This document shows, piece by piece, positions 56,124 through 64,000 of a DNA stretch of 64,000 bases (position 1 is the stretch's first letter; every line of letters begins with the position of its first letter). This DNA comes from Lantana camara (lineage: Eukaryota; Streptophyta; Magnoliopsida; Lamiales; Verbenaceae). The notes under the pieces were generated by a model, which was given only the letters and a program-made list of their open reading frames with translations, was not told where the DNA came from and searched no databases. The stretch is taken from NCBI GenBank assembly GCA_037501455.1, contig CM074858.1:99730001-99794000 (forward strand). Direction: 5' to 3'. The position numbers were made by a program, and so were the translations under genes.

Positions 56124-59100
56124 TCAGGGCACTTGAAGTAGATGAAATTCCTTGAACTTCCCAATGATTTCTCTGGCTTTACTTAAGTATTGAACCATGG
56201 TGGTTTCTCGAGCCTCATAAGTTCCTTCAATCTGACTTGCAATTAACTGTGAATCCACATAAGCGGTGATTCTGGAGGCTCCATTCTGAAAAGCAATATT
56301 CAATCCTTGCACGAGGGCTTCATATTCTGCTTCGTTATTAGTGACTTGGAAATCCAGCTTGATTGCAAAGTCCAGTTCAATCCCATCGGGGTTTCTGAGG
56401 GCCACTCCTACTCCTCCCCCTTGAGAGGTTGAGGAACCATCTGTGTGCAATACCCATAACCCCTCATTCTCCGCAACGGTGGGCTGCTCTAAACCAAAGC
56501 GTTCGACCAATAAATCAGCTACAACCTGAGCCTGTACCGCGGTCCTGGGCTCGAAACATAAGTCGAACTGGCTCAATTCGATGGCCCATTTGATTAATCT
56601 TCCGGACATATCTGGTTTGGACAACACTTGCTTCAAGGGTTGGTCGGTGAGAACCGTTATGGAGTGCGCTTGAAAGTAAGGCCTTAGCCTTCTTGAGGCG
56701 TTAATAAGAGCAAACGCGAATTTCTCAATCTCCAAATACTTCTTTTCGGCTCCTTGCAATGTTTTGCTCAGATAATAGACAGGTAAATGTTTCCGCTCCC
56801 GTACAGCGATCAGAACAGCGCTTGTGGCCTCGGAAGAAACGGAAAGATACATAAATAATCTCTCACCTTCGACGGGCTTAGTCAGCAGTGGTGCGCTCGA
56901 TAAGTACGCCTTCATATCTTGCAGCGCCCTTTCGCATTCTTCTGTCCAAGCAAAGTTACGTGCGTTCCTCAAAATTTTGAAGAAGGGAAGGTTCCTGTCC
57001 GCCGAGCGCGAAATAAACCTGTTCAACGAGATGATCTTGCCTACTAGGACTTGCACTTCCCGCAAATTTCGAGGGGAGGGGATTTCCAATATGGCCTTGA
57101 TCTTCTCAGGATTGGCCTCAATTCCCCTCTGACTGACCATGTACCCTAAGAACTTTCCCCCTTGTACTCCAAAGGTGCACTTCGAAGGGTTCAACTTCAT
57201 CCCATACTGACGCAAGATTGAAAAAGTGCGCTTGAGATCTTCCAAGTGGGAGTCCTGGCGCTCGCTTTTGACAATCATATCATCCACGTAAACCTCCATC
57301 GACCTTCCAATTTCTTTTTCAAACATCTTGTTGACGAGCCGTTGATACGTAGCACTGGCGTTCTTGAGTCCGAAAGGCATGACTAAGAAGCAATATACCC
57401 CCAGATGGACAACGAACGAGGTTTTGGGGCGGTCTTCTGGGGCCATAAAAATCTGATAGTATCCCTGGAAAGCGTCCATCATGCTCATGAGCTCGCAGCC
57501 AGCGGTCGAATCCACCAATTGGTCTATCCGAGGCAGCGGGTAATGATCTTTAGGGCAAGCCTTGTTGAGATCAGTGAAATCGTTACACATGCGCCATTTA
57601 TTCGCGCTTTTTGGCACCAAGACAACGTTACACAACCACTCCGGATACAAGATGGGCTCGATATACTGAGCCTCTAAGAGTTTATCAACTTCTTCTTCAA
57701 TGATCTTCTTTCGAAAGCCATGTACATCCCGCTTTTTCTGCCTGACGGGTTTGAAAGAGGGATCCACATTAAGCCTATGGACAATGACGCTCGGGTCAAT
57801 CCCTGTGAGATCGGAGGCTTTCCACGCAAATACATCACTGTTTTCCCTGAGGAAGTCAATCATCATAATCTGAGAAGGCCCCGAGAGGTTAGATCCTATC
57901 TGAGTAGTCTTATCCTTGTTTCCGGGTTCCAGCTCAATGGTAAGGAACTTCTCCGAGGGTTCGATCCTTATCTCAGGGCGAGGAAGTTCGAGCGCCCTCT
58001 TCTTTCCTGTCAAACGGTCACCGGGTGCTGGTTCACCCTCTCCTGGCTCGTCACTTTCTGAGGACGATCCACCAACGGTCCCTGGTGGTGCACTCTCGAG
58101 GGGATTCTCCACGTTGTCTCCCCTCTTCTTTTTGTTCTTCTTCTTGTTCAATTTCGCCCTTTTCCGTGCTGGGCTGTCCTCATTTAGATTGGGGAAATCT
58201 ACTGACTTCTTGGTGGAACCAATTTGAAAGGTTTTCTCCGCTTTAGGCTTTCTAAGGGACAGCATGTAACATTCCCAAGCCTCTCGCACATTGCACAGTA
58301 CTTCTCCCACACCCTCGGGGGTGGGGAATTTAATCTTCTGGTGGTAGGTGGAGATGATAGCTTTGAAGTCCACGAGGGCGGGGCGCCCAATTATGATGTT
58401 ATAAGGGATGTCAATCTCCACCACCGCATATGTTACCAAGAGTGTTTTGCGCTGAGGGGCTCGGCCGAATGAAGTAGCTAAGCGTATCTGCCCTCGTGGG
58501 ACAACTTCAGAGCCTCCAAAGCCAATGAGGGCTGTTTTGAGGGGCTCGAGCGGAAGGTCAGCCTTCATCTTTAAAAATGTAGAATAAGGCAAAACATTAA
58601 CGGAGCTTCCACTATCCACCAACACCCTTTTTACAACATGATTATGAACATCTACACTAACCACCATGGGGCAATCGGAGGTTATACCCTCCCCATGGGG
58701 TGTTACAATGTGCTCTAAATCCCTATCATCAAAGCCTATTACATCATTCTCTCTAGACCTTTGAGCGCTTGAACTCTGGATGGCGTAGATGGGTTTAGGC
58801 ACTGCTGGGCGTTGGTTGTAGCTCCGGACATACCTCCGCCGGGAGGCGTTGGAATCTCCTCCTGACGAGCCTCCTGCAATCATATTTATGACTGCGAAAG
58901 GTTCGTGTTCTTGCTCTGGGGCTTTTCCTTTATTGCCCACGTGGCTGCTGCTTTCAGGGGATCCCCTACCCCTTAGGCTCCTCGACCGGGATGGACTCCT
59001 CCTTCTTCCTCCAGCGTGGTCGTTGCAGCGTTCATCGTAGCGCTCGAGCACCCGGATGAATTCTTTCAGGTGGCCCCCTGCGACGAGCCTCTGAATCTCA

Positions 59101-59195
59101 GCTTCCAACTGGCGACACTCATCCGTGTCGTGCCCCTTCTGCTTGTGGAATGCGCAGTACTTGTTCGAGCGCCTGAGCGAGTCCGTTTCCCTCAT
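56124..59195 (-). CDS. Gag zinc knuckle, protease, reverse transcriptase and dual RNase H of the Tat element
   Basis: The open frame has 1023 codons from its first ATG. It starts with a gag-type zinc motif (CAFHKQKGHDTDEC), then an aspartic protease (DSGSS at 194-198). The reverse transcriptase has WRMCNDFTDLNKACP, MPFGLKNASATYQ and catalytic YVDD. A first RNase H (TDQPLKQVL) follows, and near residues 885-1015 a second RNase H (HTDGSSTSQGGGVGV, NNEAEYEAL, YVDSQL), the extra domain typical of plant Tat elements. It ends at a TGA (56126-56124), after which the same frame continues as GENERADALSK. It is in frame with gag upstream; only the TGA at 59270-59268 separates them. Both TGAs would fit a CpG-type C-to-T change from CGA. 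Confidence 0.88.
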   Translation of the reverse strand: MRETDSLRRSNKYCAFHKQKGHDTDECRQLEAEIQRLVAGGHLKEFIRVLERYDERCNDHAGGRRRSPSRSRSLRGRGSPESSSHVGNKGKAPEQEHEPFAVINMIAGGSSGGDSNASRRRYVRSYNQRPAVPKPIYAIQSSSAQRSRENDVIGFDDRDLEHIVTPHGEGITSDCPMVVSVDVHNHVVKRVLVDSGSSVNVLPYSTFLKMKADLPLEPLKTALIGFGGSEVVPRGQIRLATSFGRAPQRKTLLVTYAVVEIDIPYNIIIGRPALVDFKAIISTYHQKIKFPTPEGVGEVLCNVREAWECYMLSLRKPKAEKTFQIGSTKKSVDFPNLNEDSPARKRAKLNKKKNKKKRGDNVENPLESAPPGTVGGSSSESDEPGEGEPAPGDRLTGKKRALELPRPEIRIEPSEKFLTIELEPGNKDKTTQIGSNLSGPSQIMMIDFLRENSDVFAWKASDLTGIDPSVIVHRLNVDPSFKPVRQKKRDVHGFRKKIIEEEVDKLLEAQYIEPILYPEWLCNVVLVPKSANKWRMCNDFTDLNKACPKDHYPLPRIDQLVDSTAGCELMSMMDAFQGYYQIFMAPEDRPKTSFVVHLGVYCFLVMPFGLKNASATYQRLVNKMFEKEIGRSMEVYVDDMIVKSERQDSHLEDLKRTFSILRQYGMKLNPSKCTFGVQGGKFLGYMVSQRGIEANPEKIKAILEIPSPRNLREVQVLVGKIISLNRFISRSADRNLPFFKILRNARNFAWTEECERALQDMKAYLSSAPLLTKPVEGERLFMYLSVSSEATSAVLIAVRERKHLPVYYLSKTLQGAEKKYLEIEKFAFALINASRRLRPYFQAHSITVLTDQPLKQVLSKPDMSGRLIKWAIELSQFDLCFEPRTAVQAQVVADLLVERFGLEQPTVAENEGLWVLHTDGSSTSQGGGVGVALRNPDGIELDFAIKLDFQVTNNEAEYEALVQGLNIAFQNGASRITAYVDSQLIASQIEGTYEARETTMVQYLSKAREIIGKFKEFHLLQVP

Positions 59196-59267
59196 CTTGA
59201 TGGGTCTTTTAAAGAGCTTCTTATCTGAGAGGTTGTAGACTTCGGAATTCGGCCTGGTGAGCGGGAT

Positions 59268-60938
59268 TCACTCGAATCGACGAGGGGGTGGTTGCGACCT
59301 TCTGCGCTCTTGTGGGCGCTCCTTCTTGATGGCCACATCCCTTCCCCGCTCGTGATGGGGTCGCTCGTTCCTGGCCGGACTGTGATGCCGGGGACCATTC
59401 GTCCCATACATGTCTTCGAGCGCGAAGAACGGCTCGGCTACTTCTCTTAAGGCCATGAGGGTCCCAGGCCTCCTTTCCACAATGGCGTCGGCAAATTTCT
59501 TGCTCACATACTGCTTGTGATCCACAGCCTGAAAAAGCACTGGGATCAAGAAATCCATAGAAGGCCTCTCCACCTGTAGGATCTCCTTGTTGAAGCGGGC
59601 GAAGAACGAGCACAGAGATTCGCTCTTGCCTTGCACCACGTTGTACAGGGCAGTAGGTGCGGTGACTGGCGCTTTCAAAGAATTGAAGTGGTTGAGGAAA
59701 GCATGAGCCAGCTCTTCATATGAGTGAATCGAGCGCGGCGGCAGTCGTTTGTACCACTCCTGAGCCATTCCTACCAAGGAAGTGACGAAGACTTTCGCCC
59801 AATAGTTGCTGGAATGCTCGTAAAGGTGCATGAGATGCAAAAAATGATCCAAGTGTTCAGCTGGATCAGTTGTCCCGTCGTAACGGTTGATGGAGGTGGG
59901 GATTTTGGCCATGCCTGCTTGGGCCATCAAAACTTCCTCCACGAGGGGCGAGCCCCTCGCCAACGGGTGGTACTCATACGTGCCGAAGTTTTCCTCCGGC
60001 TCCTTGCGGCGGGGGACCTTTGGTGGGGGGTCCTTGGTACGGGTGCTTCTGGCGTCAACCCGTTCATCCCGACTAGGGGAGATCTGAGTTGAACGCCCTC
60101 GTGAGAGCTGTCCCACAATATCCTTTAGACCCTGCAGCTGGTCTTGCACAGCCGTGAGGATGTCAGGATTCACGTCTACTTGTCTGTCCCCTTGTCTGGG
60201 GGCTCGTAACCCTCTTCTGGAGACATGAGAGTCCCCTTCATTCTCGTTCACTCGTTCTGTGGGCTCTTTATTCCTGCCCAAGGAGGGACGCTCGTTGCCC
60301 TTCTGCTGGGGCACTTCTCTGGCTGGTGGTGGTGGCGGTTGTGCCCTCAGGACAGCCTGGGCTTCTCTGAGGGGAAAGTTTTGTTGTCCGCCCAAAGGGG
60401 CTGCAACTTGAGTGGCCTGCCCAGAAGGAAAGTACATGGAGTGGAACCTCTCCCATGCTCCCTGGGCCGCCTGAACCTCACACTGGGTATAGAGAGCCCT
60501 CAACTGCTGGGTGGTTAGTGGAGGTAACTCCACTCCTTCAATCTCCCTGGGGACCACCACTGGGAGCTGGATCTGACTAGCATGATACGGCTGGACCGGC
60601 GGCATCATAACGGCCGGAGTGAGGGTATATCCGGGTGGGGGCATCATGTAACCCTGCACTCCGAGGTTCATCTGGGGATGGACCCATGGGTTCTGAGCAG
60701 GCTGCGGAGAAGCAGAGAGAGAGACTCCTCCAGCGGCGGCAGGAATCGGCAGTGCCGACGGTGTAGGTGGAGGTATTGAAGACTCTGCTGGCGGAGTCAC
60801 TCCTGCGGCGGGAGGTGCTCCATCAACGGTGACGGAAGGAGGCGGGGCTCCACCAGTAGTGGCGGAGGGAATAATGACATTGGCATCCTGGGAGGCGTTA
60901 TCTCCTCCTCCCACAGCTCCAGACCTTGTAGCGACCAT
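59268..60938 (-). CDS. Gag of the Tat element
   Basis: The likely start is the ATG at 60938 (MVATRSGAV), which gives 556 codons. An upstream in-frame ATG at 61025 overlaps the primer-binding site and is less likely. The first 300 residues are Pro/Ala/Gln-rich and disordered. The retrotransposon gag core lies at about 350-465 (INRYDGTTDPAEHLDHF, then WAKVFVTSLVGMAQEWYKRLPP and FLNHFNSLKAP). A basic Arg/His-rich region follows. The frame ends in TGA 59270-59268 but stays open beyond it into the zinc knuckle and pol, so gag is truncated before its nucleocapsid unless the stop is read through. Confidence 0.88.
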   Translation of the reverse strand: MVATRSGAVGGGDNASQDANVIIPSATTGGAPPPSVTVDGAPPAAGVTPPAESSIPPPTPSALPIPAAAGGVSLSASPQPAQNPWVHPQMNLGVQGYMMPPPGYTLTPAVMMPPVQPYHASQIQLPVVVPREIEGVELPPLTTQQLRALYTQCEVQAAQGAWERFHSMYFPSGQATQVAAPLGGQQNFPLREAQAVLRAQPPPPPAREVPQQKGNERPSLGRNKEPTERVNENEGDSHVSRRGLRAPRQGDRQVDVNPDILTAVQDQLQGLKDIVGQLSRGRSTQISPSRDERVDARSTRTKDPPPKVPRRKEPEENFGTYEYHPLARGSPLVEEVLMAQAGMAKIPTSINRYDGTTDPAEHLDHFLHLMHLYEHSSNYWAKVFVTSLVGMAQEWYKRLPPRSIHSYEELAHAFLNHFNSLKAPVTAPTALYNVVQGKSESLCSFFARFNKEILQVERPSMDFLIPVLFQAVDHKQYVSKKFADAIVERRPGTLMALREVAEPFFALEDMYGTNGPRHHSPARNERPHHERGRDVAIKKERPQERRRSQPPPRRFE

Positions 60939-61006
60939 GACTGTTAAAGGTAAGAGTGTGCTTGCTTTTCTACCAACAAAAAGAAAGAAAGGGATAGAGG
61001 AACGGT

Positions 61007-61024
61007 TTCCCACAGACGGCGCCA
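61007..61024 (-). other. Primer-binding site of the Tat element
   Basis: The minus strand reads TGGCGCCGTCTGTGGGAA four bases after the 5' LTR end. It is identical to the site at 1053-1069. Confidence 0.85.
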
Positions 61025-61028
61025 AAAA

Positions 61029-61839
61029 TGATGGGTTCAGAAATGTGAGAGTCAGAATCCGATCACTTTACGATTTGTATTTGTGGAGGAAACCACCGGA
61101 GATTCGCCGGAGATGAGAAAGGGGGTTCTACCTGTTGGGACAAGCACAATAAAAGTCAGAAGGCCAAGCTGGGGGAACTGAGGGTGATACCCAGTTTGGC
61201 TCTCCGACGCTCAAGTCAGTTCAAGGTCTGAAGAAACGTAAGTTCAGTCACAGTTTCCGTGATGAAGAATGCTTACCAATGTAGAAGATGACTTTAGCTA
61301 TTTATAGTTGAGGGTCAAGGGCCCTTTGGTCATTTGCCCCAAGTGGTCCTGGCCGAATGTTGCCCTAACACGTGGCGCCGTGAGAGAGAAACCTAGGAGG
61401 AATCTTCTGCAAAAGCGGCCAAAAGTTAGTGCTGGCAACAGTGGCAGGTACGCGGGCATGTACGTTGTGTCAGAGAGCCATTCGGGTGGTTGGTAACGAG
61501 GGCTTAAGAGCGCGCTCGTGACAACCTGGAATATTGGAAGCCAAGATATCCGCTGGGGGGAATGAAGGCTCCAGTTCAAGTGACGAGCCAGAGGGGAGGC
61601 CACTCTGAGGGAGTGTGACGCTCGAAGAGGGCTCCCTTGGCACGTGGGCGTGCTAATCATACGGTATGAAGGACGCTCATGAGAGTGACAGCGCTCGTTG
61701 GGCTTAACTCCTGAAGAAGGATTGCGCTTGTTGGGCTTAGCGCTCGTGCGCTGATGGGTGCAACCTTGGGGAGACAGATGTCATCATCTCGGTGATGCCA
61801 CGTGCCCTAACGTGGGACGATCGTATTTTGATCCCATCA
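61029..61839 (-). repeat. 5' LTR of the Tat element
   Basis: Its length of 811 bp equals that of the 3' LTR, with a constant offset of 11,820 bp. The six differences are at right-copy positions 61181, 61394, 61654, 61674, 61679 and 61832. Confidence 0.95.
61298..61307 (-). promoter_or_regulatory. TATA box of the Tat element 5' LTR
   Basis: The minus strand reads CTATAAATAG about 270 bp before the LTR's inner end. It is the probable promoter for gag-pol RNA. Confidence 0.6.
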
Positions 61840-61844
61840 CACTT

Positions 61845-62885
61845 AACAATTATGAAAGTTGAATCTTTCTCTACAGATTTCTTTGACCAAATTATGGAGG
61901 GGAGGCGGTTTTAACTTTTAACTATGCAAGGTTTGGTTGTTTGGATTTTTTTTTTTCTTTATTCAATTTAGGATCATTGTTTTGTTTTTAAAAGAACTTG
62001 TTGTCATTCTTATCTAGGAAAGATATATGTTATGAGAAACAAATTATAAATGTTTTTTAAGAAGAAAGTTTATTTGGTTCGAAAACCATAAAATAAAAAT
62101 TTTGGATGAACTCCAAGTTAGTAGTTCTTGCCCATTAGCTTCTCTATTTTGAGTTTTTCACTTGGTATATATCACAGTTTTGTTTACATCAATTTATTTT
62201 GTTTTTCTTTAGAAGGTGATGAAGATCACTCGGACATTGATGAATGCAGCAAGGAGGAATTTTTTTATTTTATTTTTCTTTTGTTGTTTTGTTTGGTTTC
62301 GTAAGTAGATTAGTAATGTCAAACAATCTTAGTATAACTATATGTATTTGGATTAAATAGATTTAGCTACATACGGATTTGTCCATGAAATATTGTTTGA
62401 GTGAAGGATGTTGTGATATTGGGTTTGATATATCAAATTTGTTATACATATTTCTATTTTTAAATATTAAATTGATTCATATTTCTCATGACATAAAATA
62501 ACTTTGTCTTGATAATTGTACGATTTATAATTATTTAAAAATAAAATATATATTACTATTGGATCCTTAGAAAAAAAAAGAAAAAGAAAAATTCTAATGG
62601 AAGTATAGGGAGGTTTTTTTTTAAGAATATATATATATATCTGTAAATGCACGTTAAAACATAGTTTGAATTATGTGTTAGTACACTTTAAAATGTAAGA
62701 ATGATGAATATGTGTTGTTGCACTTGTAAGTGCAGGGTAAACTATCCCTACGGCCAACGTTGATGCACATGTGAAAAAAAAAGGGCAAAATTGGAAGTAT
62801 GTTGTAAGAAAAGGTAAATAAAACATAAATTTAGTATATAGATTATGATGATTAATAATTTAGTATTTAGTTATAAGATATACAT
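61845..62885. other. AT-rich intergenic stretch, no gene recognised
   Basis: A short acidic frame (EGDEDHSDIDECSKEE, about 62213-62262) follows an AG-preceded pyrimidine run and could be an exon relic, but it is too short to assign. The remainder is low-complexity AT-rich DNA. Confidence 0.5.
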
Positions 62886-64000
62886 TGTAACGGCCCAATT
62901 TTCGGTTATTCAGGTACGCACGACACGTGTGAGTTTTGGAGAGTTAGGGTTTATTTTAATTCTTTTGTTTATTAAATTCCCATAATTCGTGATAAATTTT
63001 ATAAATTTTATTCCAATATGTTTACATGAAAATATGTGAAATACGTGTCAACTTGAAAATTGTTTTATAAATTGGATTTAATTGTTACGTGAAATAATTG
63101 CGAACATGATTTATTTGCTAATTGTCCTTAATTGATCATTTATTTGAATTTAAGGATCGAATTGCATGATATATTCTTGGACTAAAGTGATTAATTAGTT
63201 AGGAATGGAACTTAATTGCATGACTCGTACTTTGGAGGGACCTAATTGCAATTTAATCATTTCACTAAAATCAAGGATGATGAATCACGATATATGCTTC
63301 TTCATTCTTCTTCCACCTTCATTTCATTTTCTATCATACAATCATCTTCACCTCCATCTCTTTCTCGGTTCATCCATCAAAGAAGAAGAGAAAAGTGGGA
63401 GTTCACCCTCATCATCATCATCAAGCTTTCTTCCATCAAATTAAATACCTTAAAGCTTGAAGCTTCATCATCATCATCATCATCACCATCCCTCATCTCT
63501 TTCTCTCAAGGTAGACATGAATATGGGATTTCTTGAGAATTTATATATGAAGGCTAGGGTTAGGATTTGATTGCAATCATTTGTTTATATGATGTTAGAA
63601 GCATGATTAGGAGCCTTGAACTTGAATTCCTTGCATATATCATGGAAATTATGGAGTTATATGATGAATTCATATTTGAGATGATGATGATGATTCTTGG
63701 TGATTAATGTGTGATATGAGTGTTTATATTAGTTTTATCACACTTTAAGCATGTACATGTATTTCCTTTCATGAATTATGGCATTTGGAAGTGAATTATA
63801 AGTGTTTTGATGAGATTTGGAATGTGTTCGTGTTTCCCCTGTTTCGTCCCCTGCTTCTGCATCTTCTGCATGGCGGGAACGACCCTTCCCGTCTCAGTTC
63901 ATTTCTGGGAACGGCTGTTCCCACCCTTTGAAAAGGACAGCCCGCGTAATTGGGAACGGCCCTTCCCGTTTTGGCTTGCAGCCGGAACGGCTGTTCCCAT
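62886..64000 (+). mobile_element. Partial LTR related to the 29889-39545 element
   Basis: It starts TGTAACGGCCCAATTTTC, compared with TGTAACGCCTCAATTTTC read on the minus strand of the nested element. It shares CACGTGTGAG, ATGTGAAATA, GAACATGATTTATTTG and AATTGCATGAT in the same order, and it ends the window inside the same kind of palindrome array. It is on the plus strand, and its remainder lies beyond the right edge. A TCA/CAT microsatellite lies at 63408-63488. Confidence 0.75.
63869..64000. repeat. Array of GGGAACGG/CCGTTCCC half-sites (third LTR)
   Basis: Repeated GGGAACG(A/G)C(C/T)(C/G)TTCCC units occur with the same spacing as at 33328-33535, in a diverged copy of the LTR family. The array is cut by the window edge. 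Confidence 0.8.

Larger units (their letters stand above)
49209..61839 (-). mobile_element. Complete young Ty3/gypsy Tat-lineage retrotransposon
   Basis: The element is 12,631 bp, with 811-bp LTRs at each end (49209-50019 and 61029-61839) and a perfect CACTT duplication (49204-49208 and 61840-61844). I count six differences between the LTRs, 0.74%. At a commonly used plant rate of 1.3e-8 substitutions per site per year this is roughly 0.3 million years, a rough figure. On the minus strand it has a primer-binding site, gag, protease, reverse transcriptase, RNase H, a second RNase H and integrase, then a non-coding repeat region and a polypurine tract. A spliced gene lies on the opposite strand between integrase and the 3' LTR. 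The second RNase H and the antisense gene mark the Tat lineage. Confidence 0.95.

Noticed and set aside
56824..58472. Several plus-strand frames of 60-113 codons opposite pol
   Set aside because: They are shadows of the pol frame with no domain or splice structure, unlike the antisense gene at 50661-53512.
60829..61116. Plus-strand frame of 95 codons across the primer-binding site
   Set aside because: It crosses the gag start and LTR boundary in antisense and has no motif.
62213..62275. Possible exon (acidic EGDEDHSDIDE stretch after a splice-acceptor-like AG)
   Set aside because: It is too short, with no partner exon or recognisable family. It is mentioned only in the intergenic entry.
63205..63536. 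Serine-rich frames near the right end
   Set aside because: They come from TCA/CAT microsatellite sequence inside an LTR.

Overview
This is a plant nuclear chromosome segment, most likely from a flowering plant and probably a eudicot. It is AT-rich, eukaryotic in layout, and dominated by nested transposable elements. Only one ordinary host gene is convincing: a two-exon cytochrome P450 of the CYP82 type on the minus strand (21807-23484). It looks intact.

Layout. (1) 1-1857: right end of a Ty3/gypsy Tat-type retrotransposon on the minus strand (broken gag, primer-binding site, LTR), running off the left edge. (2) 1858-6107: decayed intergenic DNA with an unrecognised coding remnant split in frame by a 330-bp MITE (8-bp target duplication) and a LINE-type RNase H remnant. 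(3) 6116-20247: a 14.1-kb element with terminal inverted repeats CATGGTTC(A/G)CCG, an 8-bp duplication ATCACAAA, GGAACGG-rich subterminal ends and a BED-finger remnant, so probably hAT-related. Nested in it is a Helitron (7261-19849) that carries a PPR gene fragment, further MITEs and a LINE whose 3' half lies in three tandem copies. The middle copy is a recombinant of the outer two. (4) 20508-21110: probable Tat-type solo LTR. (5) 21807-23484: CYP82-type P450. (6) 23485-27538: AT-rich DNA with three inverted-repeat elements. (7) 27539-47789: a 20.3-kb Ty3/gypsy chromovirus-like element (duplication GATTG, decayed gag and pol). Its 5' LTR contains a 9.7-kb non-coding LTR element on the minus strand (29889-39545, duplication GTTGG), which in turn contains a copia-like solo LTR (30889-32826, duplication CATGA). 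(8) 49209-61839: a young, complete 12,631-bp Tat-lineage element on the minus strand, with two 811-bp LTRs that differ at six sites and a CACTT duplication. It has gag, protease, reverse transcriptase, two RNase H domains and integrase, broken by two UGA codons and one homopolymer frameshift. On the opposite strand it carries a three-exon gene whose introns join in frame to give about 881 codons. (9) 62886-64000: start of another LTR related to the 29889-39545 family.

The points most worth following are the intact antisense spliced gene in the Tat element, the crossover footprint in the LINE array, the nested hAT/Helitron structure with a captured PPR fragment, and dense GGAACGGCCGTTCC palindromes found both in a gypsy LTR family and in the ends of the hAT-like element. 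All family assignments come from reading motifs and repeat boundaries by eye; no database search was run.
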